42,078 bases of DNA from assembly GCA_002328835.1 (NCBI GenBank), contig DCWN01000025.1, forward strand, positions 107,343 through 149,420. The letters are read 5' to 3'. Below are positions 36,114-42,078 of the stretch, piece after piece (the first letter of the stretch is position 1; each line of letters begins with the position of its first letter). This DNA is from Acidobacteria bacterium UBA2161 (GTDB taxonomy: Bacteria; Acidobacteriota; Vicinamibacteria; Vicinamibacterales; UBA823). The notes below the pieces were generated by a model that saw nothing but the letters and a program-made list of their open reading frames with translations, ran no database searches and had not been told where the DNA came from. The translations under genes and the position numbers were made by a program.

Positions 36114-37595
36114 ATGACCGACGAGCGAACCATTCTGATCGTCGACGACGAGGAAGTGATGCGGGAGGTCGTGACCGCACTGCTGGCTCGTGAGGGCTAT
36201 GCCGTGCGGACCGCGGCGACGGGCGAAGAAGGCCTCGAGATTGCCCGGGCCGAGACGCTCGACGCGGCGGTCGTCGACGTCATGATGCCGGGCATTGGCG
36301 GGATGGCCACACTCGACGAGCTGCGCAAGTTCGATCGGGAACTGCCGGTGATCATGCTGACGGCTTACGGATCGGTCGAAAGCGCCAAGGAGGCGATCAA
36401 GGCCGGGGCGTTCGACTACATCACGAAGCCGTTCAAGCACGATGAAGTGCTGAAGGTGCTGCGCAACGCGGTCGAGCGGCGCCGGCTGGCGCTGGAAAAC
36501 CGGACGCTACGCCAGAACCTGCAGGCGCGCAGTCACAACTTCGGCGACATCATTGGCCGCAGCCCGCGAATGCGTGAGGTGTTCGACCTGATCATGCAGG
36601 CCGCTCCGAGCCGCACGACGATTCTGATCGAAGGCGAAAGCGGCACCGGCAAGGAACTGGTGGCGCGTGCGCTCCATACGCATTCGGCTCGAACGGAGTG
36701 TCCGTTCATCACGGTCAACTCGGGCAACTTGCCGCACGATCTGCTCGAGTCGAATCTGTTCGGGCACGTCAAAGGCGCGTTCACCGGCGCGCTGTATCCG
36801 AAGAAAGGGCTGTTCGAACTGGCGGACACGGGCAGTATTTTCTTCGATGAGATCGGCAACATGCCGTTCGAGACGCAGGCCAAGCTGCTCGGCGTCATGC
36901 AGGAGCGGCAGTTCATGCGTCTGGGCGGCGTCGAGACGATCAAGGTCGACGTCCGACTCATCGCCGCGACGAATGTCGATCTGAAGAAGATGGTCGATGA
37001 CGGCCGGTTCCGCGAGGATCTCTACTACCGGCTGCACGTCATCACCGTGCGGTTGCCGTCGCTCCGGGAGCGCAAGGAAGACATCCCGCTGCTCGTCCAG
37101 CATTTCTTGAGCAAGTACGGCGGCGAGAACGACCGGTCGGATCTGGAAATCACACCCGACGCGCTCGACCTGCTGGTGGAGTACGACTGGCCCGGCAACG
37201 TTCGGGAACTCGAGAACGTCATCGAGCGCGCGGTCGTGCTGTCAGCGAGCCCTCGCATCGACACGGCGCTCATTCCCGATCACGTCCGTGCCACCCAGAC
37301 GTTCCAGATGCCGCGGGTCGTCGTGCCGGCCGAAGGGATCTCGTTCAAGGAAGTGATCGCGAATTCGGAGCGCCAGTTGATCGAATCGGCGCTGCACGAG
37401 GCGGGCGGCGTGCAGAAGCGAGCGGCGGAGCTGCTGAGGGTCAAGCCGACGACCTTGAACGAGATGATCAAGCGCTACGCCATCCAGCCCCGTCGGAAGC
37501 GCAGCACGAACGGCCGGAAGCGGCAATCGGAGGAGGCAGCGCCGGCCGCCGGGTCCCGTGGAGCCGCGCCATCCTCGCTCGTTGCCGACGAGTAA
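36114..37595 (+). CDS. NtrC-family sigma-54-dependent response regulator
   Basis: 493 residues from the ATG at 36114; a GTG one codon earlier is equally possible. The receiver domain (about 5-120) has the phosphorylated Asp55 in VVDVMMPG, LTAYGS and the conserved Lys in TKPF. The AAA+ domain (about 143-370) has Walker A GESGTGKE (174-181), the sigma-54-contacting GAFTGA (221-226), Walker B GSIFFDEIG, and WPGNVRELENVIERA. The C-terminal Fis-type helix-turn-helix (about 418-457) has GGVQKRAAELLRVKPTTLNEMI. A basic Arg/Lys tail follows. It activates sigma-54 promoters when phosphorylated, presumably by the adjacent kinase; the targets are unknown. Confidence 0.95.
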   Translation: MTDERTILIVDDEEVMREVVTALLAREGYAVRTAATGEEGLEIARAETLDAAVVDVMMPGIGGMATLDELRKFDRELPVIMLTAYGSVESAKEAIKAGAFDYITKPFKHDEVLKVLRNAVERRRLALENRTLRQNLQARSHNFGDIIGRSPRMREVFDLIMQAAPSRTTILIEGESGTGKELVARALHTHSARTECPFITVNSGNLPHDLLESNLFGHVKGAFTGALYPKKGLFELADTGSIFFDEIGNMPFETQAKLLGVMQERQFMRLGGVETIKVDVRLIAATNVDLKKMVDDGRFREDLYYRLHVITVRLPSLRERKEDIPLLVQHFLSKYGGENDRSDLEITPDALDLLVEYDWPGNVRELENVIERAVVLSASPRIDTALIPDHVRATQTFQMPRVVVPAEGISFKEVIANSERQLIESALHEAGGVQKRAAELLRVKPTTLNEMIKRYAIQPRRKRSTNGRKRQSEEAAPAAGSRGAAPSSLVADE

Positions 37596-37634
37596 ACCAG
37601 CGGCCGATAGCTCGAGGTCGCGAGCGAGGATTAC

Positions 37635-37722
37635 GGCGCGCACGGCGCGCCGCGCGCGGGTCGGAGTGGGGCTCTCGGGGTCCCCGCGGAGACCCGCGCG
37701 GGGGTTCGGGGCGACGCCCCGA
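37635..37722. terminator. Cluster of three GC-rich hairpins between convergent genes
   Basis: GGCGCGC/GCGCGCC (37635-37651), CCCCGCG/CGCGGGG (37682-37703) and TCGGGGCG/CGCCCCGA (37706-37722). They fill most of the 128-base gap between the regulator stop and the facing glycosyltransferase stop. None has a T tract. They may act as a bidirectional transcription barrier. Confidence 0.45.
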
Positions 37723-37723
37723 C

Positions 37724-39046
37724 CTACTTACGCCGACCGCGCGGCCCGCCGCTGGCGCTGGGACCGCGGATGGTCGACATCAGCAGCTCGTACTTCTTGA
37801 GGATGACGTCCCAGCCATAGTGGCGCCGCACGTAGTCCTGGCCGTTGCGGCCGAGCGCCGCTCTCAGCCGTTCGTCGAGCAACAGCAACTTGAGGCACTC
37901 GACGAACTCGTCCTGATCCTCGTAGTAGAGGCCGGCATTGCTGCGTCGGCAGTGCTCCGCCACGACCTCGCTCCGGCCGTTGGCCAGAATCGGCGTGCCG
38001 ACGGCGAAGGCTTCGAGGGCCAGCAGCGACAGACTCTCGAAGGGCGACGGCACCATGACCACGGTCGCGGCCTCCAACGCGTCGACCCGCTCCGACTCGG
38101 ACAGTCTGCCGGCGAAACGGACAAACGGTTCCTCGGGTAGCGGCATCAGCTTCGCGCCCATCAGCACCAACGTGGCGTCGCCACCCCCGGACGCGTAGGC
38201 ACTGAAGTATTCGATCAGCTCCTCGCAGCCCTTGCCCGGATCGATCCGCCCCCCGTACAGCGCCACCGGGCCGTGGAGGCGATGGCGACGACGAAACGCG
38301 GCACCCGGCGCGTGAAGATAGTTGTCGCGCTCGCGGTTGTTGCCCGCCCGATCGTTCTTCTCCGCCGGTGGACGCCGTTCGCTTCCACGCCGGCGAGATC
38401 GGCCGCTCCGTCTGGGGGGCTCTTCGGCCGCTTGCGGGGAGAGGTCGACGCCGCAGCCGATGGTCTCCTCGGCGGCGGTGCGGATGTCGAACTTCGATGT
38501 CAGGAACGCACGCTCGGCATCGGTGTTGAAGGCCATCCCGGCGGGCAGGCTGAAGACGTCGCGGTAGAGATCGAGGTGGATCGCCGGCTCATCGTGTGCG
38601 GTCGGGACCAGAATGCTCCGGCTCGGCGCGATGGCCACGCCCAGCGCCGTTGGCGCGTAGAGATACGTGAAGAAAACGAGGATGTCGTAGCTCGTCGCGT
38701 TCCGCTCGAGGTGATCGAGCAGCGCCGGGCACCAGGGGCCCTGGCGCCGGAGCCACTCCAGTTCGTCATCCCGCGTATGGGGGTTGTTGAAGATCCAGTC
38801 GGAGTACCGGTTGAACGAGTCGATGTCCCTCGTTTCGGCATTGGCGAAACGCCGGACGGTGACGCCACGTACCCGGTCGGGGCCCTCCGGATACTCGTTC
38901 TTCCATGTGATGTAGTCCTCGGCACAGGTCGTGAGCACCTCGACGTTGTGTCGGGCGGCCATCCGCTCGGCGATGAGCCGGCAGTGGTACTCGGACCCTC
39001 CGAGAATCTCGGTGCCGTAGCGTTGGACGATGAATGCGATCTTCAC
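37724..39046 (-). CDS. GT4-type glycosyltransferase
   Basis: A 440-residue GT-B fold glycosyltransferase starting at the GTG of VKIAFIVQRYGTEILGGSE (39046). The N-terminal domain has GGSEYHCRLIAERMA (acceptor side). The C-terminal Rossmann domain begins at VALYGGRIDPGKGCEELI and carries the EX7E motif in PFESLSLLALEAFAVGTPIL, which binds the nucleotide-sugar. An unusually long, Arg-rich linker (about 255-300: EEPPRRSGRSRRRGSERRPP) sits between the two domains, longer than in the related downstream-edge gene. Four bases separate it from the preceding GT gene. The sugar and acceptor are unknown; the cluster suggests surface polysaccharide. Confidence 0.88.
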   Translation of the reverse strand: MKIAFIVQRYGTEILGGSEYHCRLIAERMAARHNVEVLTTCAEDYITWKNEYPEGPDRVRGVTVRRFANAETRDIDSFNRYSDWIFNNPHTRDDELEWLRRQGPWCPALLDHLERNATSYDILVFFTYLYAPTALGVAIAPSRSILVPTAHDEPAIHLDLYRDVFSLPAGMAFNTDAERAFLTSKFDIRTAAEETIGCGVDLSPQAAEEPPRRSGRSRRRGSERRPPAEKNDRAGNNRERDNYLHAPGAAFRRRHRLHGPVALYGGRIDPGKGCEELIEYFSAYASGGGDATLVLMGAKLMPLPEEPFVRFAGRLSESERVDALEAATVVMVPSPFESLSLLALEAFAVGTPILANGRSEVVAEHCRRSNAGLYYEDQDEFVECLKLLLLDERLRAALGRNGQDYVRRHYGWDVILKKYELLMSTIRGPSASGGPRGRRK

Positions 39047-39050
39047 GATG

Positions 39051-40115
39051 TCACGAAAAGCGCGCGATGAGCCGAGCGAGGCGCGCGCGCATCGCCGCAT
39101 CGCTGAAGTCCGCCAGGCGCGCGCGCTGGCCGGCCAGCACGGACGCCCGAAGATCATCATCGTACACCAGGAGACCGAGAAGCTCGGCCGCGTACTCGAG
39201 ATTCTTCGGCGCAAACTGCACGCCGGCGTCCCCCAGCGTCTCGGGAACGGCCGTCGCGGCATATGCCAGCACGGGCACGTCGGCCGCCATCGCTTCGAGC
39301 AGGGGCACGCAGAACCCTTCGTGTTCGCTCAGCGAGACGTAGGCGCTCGCGGCGCGGTAGAACGTGGCCAGATCCTCATCCGGCACGTTGCCCGTGAACC
39401 AGAAACGGTCGGCCGGCATCTTCAATTCCGTCATCAGCGCCCGCACCATCGCGAAGTACCTGGGCACGGCGTCGTACCGGCCGACGAAGATGAAGCGGTA
39501 GTCAGCGTCGACGTAACGCTTGTAGTGCTCGGCGAGACGGATGTGATCTTCGATCTTCTTGTTGGGAACCATCCGGCCGACGAAGAGGATATTGACCAAT
39601 CCGTCATCGAGCATCCGCTCGAGAGCCGGCTGTCTCGCCAGCCTGGCCATCCGGTCTGTGTCCACGGCGATCGGCAACACGCCGGTGTCGCCGAATCCGA
39701 GTTCCTCCAATTCGCGACGGTTGTAGTCGGAGTCGCCGAGCGCGAGGTCGACCCGGCCCGCCAAGGTCGCGAGCTCACGCCGGCCGAGGACGGCCAGCCG
39801 AAAGAGCGCGGGGTCGTAGTCGGCGAAGAAGTGGGCCGGCGTGACGTTGTGGTACTGGAGGACGCGTCGGCCCGAGACGGACGCAAACGCCTCGGTCATC
39901 GGGGATGGTAGGGCGTAGTGAAAGACGGTCAGGTCGCCGTGCGTCGCGCCGGCGTCGTCGAACGACCGAATCTCGTCGCGCAGCGAGTCATCGACCGTGA
40001 GCGCGAAGACGTCGGCGTCGTGTCCCAGTCCGCGCAGCATGTCGCGGACTCGCCGGGCGCTGTCGCCGATGGCGTCGCCACGGTGCGCGGCCGGAACCCA
40101 TTGGTTGACGATCAC
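39051..40115 (-). CDS. GT4-type glycosyltransferase
   Basis: A 354-residue GT-B glycosyltransferase; the GTG at 40115 (VIVNQWVPAAHRGDAIG) is the best start because it places the first beta strand at the N-terminus, with GAAGGG upstream. Blocks: VLQYHNVTPAHFFADYDP, DLALGDSDYNRRELEELGF, ILFVGRMVPNKKIEDHI (sugar-nucleotide domain start) and the EX7E motif in SEHEGFCVPLLEAMAADVPVLAY. It is clearly paralogous to the next gene upstream (40147-41373), sharing the same blocks in the same order. Same operon; 31 bases from its upstream neighbour and 4 from the downstream one. Confidence 0.88.
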   Translation of the reverse strand: MIVNQWVPAAHRGDAIGDSARRVRDMLRGLGHDADVFALTVDDSLRDEIRSFDDAGATHGDLTVFHYALPSPMTEAFASVSGRRVLQYHNVTPAHFFADYDPALFRLAVLGRRELATLAGRVDLALGDSDYNRRELEELGFGDTGVLPIAVDTDRMARLARQPALERMLDDGLVNILFVGRMVPNKKIEDHIRLAEHYKRYVDADYRFIFVGRYDAVPRYFAMVRALMTELKMPADRFWFTGNVPDEDLATFYRAASAYVSLSEHEGFCVPLLEAMAADVPVLAYAATAVPETLGDAGVQFAPKNLEYAAELLGLLVYDDDLRASVLAGQRARLADFSDAAMRARLARLIARFS

Positions 40116-40146
40116 GAGATTCGGCCCTTCGGTTCGACGGTCCGGC

Positions 40147-41373
40147 TCACGGCGCCGCCGAGGGATCCTTGGTGAGCGCCTGATAGATGGACGGGCGGTC
40201 GATTCTGAGGTGCTCGAGACGCTCGGCCATGTCGAACTGCTGCCAGAAGTCCCAGACGACATCCCACGCCGGCAGGCGAGGCCCCTGTCGTACCTGGTCG
40301 ACGTAGCCGAGCAGCGTGCCGGCGAAGTCCCGTGCCACCAGCCGATCGAGCGCGGCGTCCTGCGTGTCGAGGATCGACTCACGGAGAGCCCGATCCGACA
40401 CGACCGCGTCGATCAGTGCGGCGACGAGGGCCGGATCCTTGTCGTTGTAGAGAATCCCCCCGCCATCCATGGTGGCGGGCACGGCCGTCGCGCCGTAGGC
40501 CAGCACGGGTAGGCGCTCGTGAAATGCCTCGATGAGCGGCACGCAGAACCCTTCGTGCTCGCTGGCGCACAGGAACACGTCGGCGATGTCGTAGAACCCC
40601 GCGAGTTCGGCGTCGGTCACCTGACCGACGAGATGGACATCCGGTGTGCGCAGCCTGGCGATGAGGTCGTAGAGCGTCGTCAGGTATCCTTCGAACCCAC
40701 CGAACGAGCCCACGATGAGAAGCCGCGACCGCGGGTTGTGGGCGACGCGATAGGCATGGAAGAACCGGATTAGATCTTCGATCCGCTTGTTCGGAATAAC
40801 CCGCCCGACGAACAGGATGTTGGTCCACCCGTCGTCGAACTGACGGGACAGACCGTCGTCGGGGTCGACGTCCAGGTGCGCGAGGCTGGGCACCACCGGC
40901 AACACGCCCGTTCTCGGGAAGCCGAGCGATTCCAGTTCCTGGCGGTTGAACTCGGAGTCGCCGAGCGCCAAGTCGCAACGGGGCACGTAGGCGCCCAGCT
41001 CTCGGCGCCCTTCCCAGCACCGGAGCGCCAGAAACGGGTGCACGTCGATCAGGTACTCCGGCGGCGTGATGTTGTGGTAGACGAGCGCCATCCGGCTCGG
41101 TAGCGCATACGCCGTCCGCGACGCCTTCGAGGCGAGCGAAAAATGATGAATGAGGACGTCGTCTGCGGTGGCGTCCCCCGGGAGGTCCCGAAAATCCCTG
41201 GTCAGGGGCTCGAGCCTGGGGTCGGCCGTCTCGACGAAGATGTCCGAGGCGTAGCCGGCGTCACGCAGGACCCGCTGGATGCCGAGCACTTCTTGGCCGA
41301 TGGCGTCCCCGTAGCCGAGGGTGGCGAGCACCTGATGGACGACGGGACGGTCGGCCGAGTGTGACTTCGCCAC
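40147..41373 (-). CDS. GT4-type glycosyltransferase
   Basis: A 408-residue GT-B glycosyltransferase starting at the ATG at 41373. The N-terminal GYGDAIGQEVLGIQRVL loop would contact the donor phosphate. ALVYHNITPPEYLIDVHP, DLALGDSEFNRQELESLGF and ILFVGRVIPNKRIEDLI follow, then SEHEGFCVPLIEAFHERLPVLAYG with EX7E. About 60 extra residues at the C-terminus (DFAGTLLGYVDQVRQ onward) are helical and may mediate membrane or partner contact. Paralogue of the 39051-40115 gene. It begins ten bases after the partial GT at the window edge. Confidence 0.9.
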   Translation of the reverse strand: MAKSHSADRPVVHQVLATLGYGDAIGQEVLGIQRVLRDAGYASDIFVETADPRLEPLTRDFRDLPGDATADDVLIHHFSLASKASRTAYALPSRMALVYHNITPPEYLIDVHPFLALRCWEGRRELGAYVPRCDLALGDSEFNRQELESLGFPRTGVLPVVPSLAHLDVDPDDGLSRQFDDGWTNILFVGRVIPNKRIEDLIRFFHAYRVAHNPRSRLLIVGSFGGFEGYLTTLYDLIARLRTPDVHLVGQVTDAELAGFYDIADVFLCASEHEGFCVPLIEAFHERLPVLAYGATAVPATMDGGGILYNDKDPALVAALIDAVVSDRALRESILDTQDAALDRLVARDFAGTLLGYVDQVRQGPRLPAWDVVWDFWQQFDMAERLEHLRIDRPSIYQALTKDPSAAP

Positions 41374-41383
41374 GGCGTATCCT

Positions 41384-42078
41384 TCACCCTCGCCGGCCGC
41401 TGCGTGGACGGCCGGACTTCAGGGCCGGTCCGGTCCGCAGCGCGTCGACGATCTCCCGGGTCGGCGCGACGTTGCGTCGCCGCCGCCCGAACCAGCCGGG
41501 GAGGCGCTCCATCGGCTTCGCCTCTCCGCCCGTCAGTCGCTCGAGGACGTCCAGGTACTTCCGCTCGATCACCGGCCACGCGTAGTGGCGCTTGAAGAAC
41601 GTCCGGCCGTTGTGGCTGAGGCCTGCGTGGAGCGGCCGGTTCGTCTCGAGCGCGTGCAGCGTCTCGGCGAATTCCTCGTAGTTCGTGTAGTAGAGGCCCG
41701 CGTTGCTCCGGATGCATTGTCCCTGCAGCACGTCGCAGCGCCCGTTGGCCAGCACCGGGCGGCTCATGGCCCAGGCTTCGAGCGCGACCATCGACAGGCT
41801 TTCGAACTGAGACGGCATGACGAGCGCGTGTGCCGCCGCGAGGGCGTCGAACTTGTCCCGATCCGGAACGAAGCCGAGGTGGCGGATCCGTGGATGCGAC
41901 GGAATGTCGAGGATCGACCGGCCGATCATGATCAACTGCAAGGATCGTGAGACCCGGGAGGCATAGTTCTTGAAGAATCGGAAGAGCTCCGGGCACCCCT
42001 TGTTCTCGTCGATCCGACCCACATACAAGATGAAAGGGCCCGCGATGTCGAACTTCTGACGGAACCGCTCGGCATCAC
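41384..42078 (-). CDS. GT4-type glycosyltransferase (C-terminal part; N-terminus beyond the window)
   Basis: The frame is open to the right edge, so only the C-terminal 231 or so residues are seen. FILYVGRIDENKGCPELFRFF opens the nucleotide-sugar domain, and PSQFESLSMVALEAWAMSRPVLANG carries EX7E. The segment ANGRCDVLQGQCIRSNAGLYY closely matches ANGRSEVVAEHCRRSNAGLYY of the 37724-39046 protein, so these two are paralogues. The tail is basic (GWFGRRRRN and RSGRRG). It is the most upstream visible member of a leftward four-gene glycosyltransferase operon. Confidence 0.88.
   Translation of the reverse strand, partial: DAERFRQKFDIAGPFILYVGRIDENKGCPELFRFFKNYASRVSRSLQLIMIGRSILDIPSHPRIRHLGFVPDRDKFDALAAAHALVMPSQFESLSMVALEAWAMSRPVLANGRCDVLQGQCIRSNAGLYYTNYEEFAETLHALETNRPLHAGLSHNGRTFFKRHYAWPVIERKYLDVLERLTGGEAKPMERLPGWFGRRRRNVAPTREIVDALRTGPALKSGRPRSGRRG

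Overview
The window looks like a chromosomal segment of a GC-rich Gram-negative bacterium, most likely an acidobacterium of the Vicinamibacter type. This is an inference from gene content. It carries a secreted von Willebrand A protein of the 'VWFA-related acidobacterial' kind, outer-membrane receptors with an N-terminal carboxypeptidase-regulatory-like domain, and a TonB-family protein with a cytoplasmic helix-turn-helix-like head. I see no phage, insertion sequence, CRISPR array, rRNA or tRNA. Coding density is high and no gap exceeds about 230 bases.

Layout. 1-509: start of a membrane-anchored trypsin-like protease (leftward, cut by the edge). 652-8920 (rightward): aminotransferase, lipoprotein M23 peptidase, DUF1015 protein, serC, a TonB-dependent receptor and a zinc-ribbon rhomboid protease. 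8934-9123: a long, strongly base-paired element between convergent genes, a candidate structured RNA. 9148-19483 (leftward): pcnB, polA, a carboxypeptidase-regulatory-like protein broken by two frameshifts at 8-base homopolymers, a ZIP metal transporter, a VWA protein, a membrane protein, a TonB-family protein and a methyltransferase. 19500-22819 (rightward): inositol-3-phosphate synthase and acetyl-CoA synthetase. 22854-26343 (leftward): an acyl-CoA mutase large subunit coupled by overlapping codons to two OppD/OppF-like ATPases. 26386-26882 (rightward): a strong sigma-70-type promoter in front of a possible 29-codon ORF and an unrecognised 107-residue protein. 26897-29761 (leftward): gpmI and eno. 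29994-33134 (rightward): a promoter-to-terminator unit with a secreted protein and a plugless outer-membrane barrel. 33198-37595 (rightward): a PDZ/GAF/PAS histidine kinase and its NtrC-type regulator. 37724-42078 (leftward): four GT4-type glycosyltransferases.

How it fits together. Central carbon metabolism (eno, gpmI, acs, acyl-CoA mutase), serine synthesis (serC) and envelope functions dominate. The TonB protein could energise the receptor at 5727. The kinase/regulator pair probably controls sigma-54-dependent promoters, and the glycosyltransferases probably build a surface polysaccharide. Several promoters share an extended -10 (TGnTAnnnT) set only 7-11 bases before the start codon, which suggests that leaderless mRNAs are common here. 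No single locus proves a new system. The best candidates are the structured element at 8934-9123, the 26386-26882 small-gene locus and the secreted protein plus plugless barrel unit at 29994-33134.
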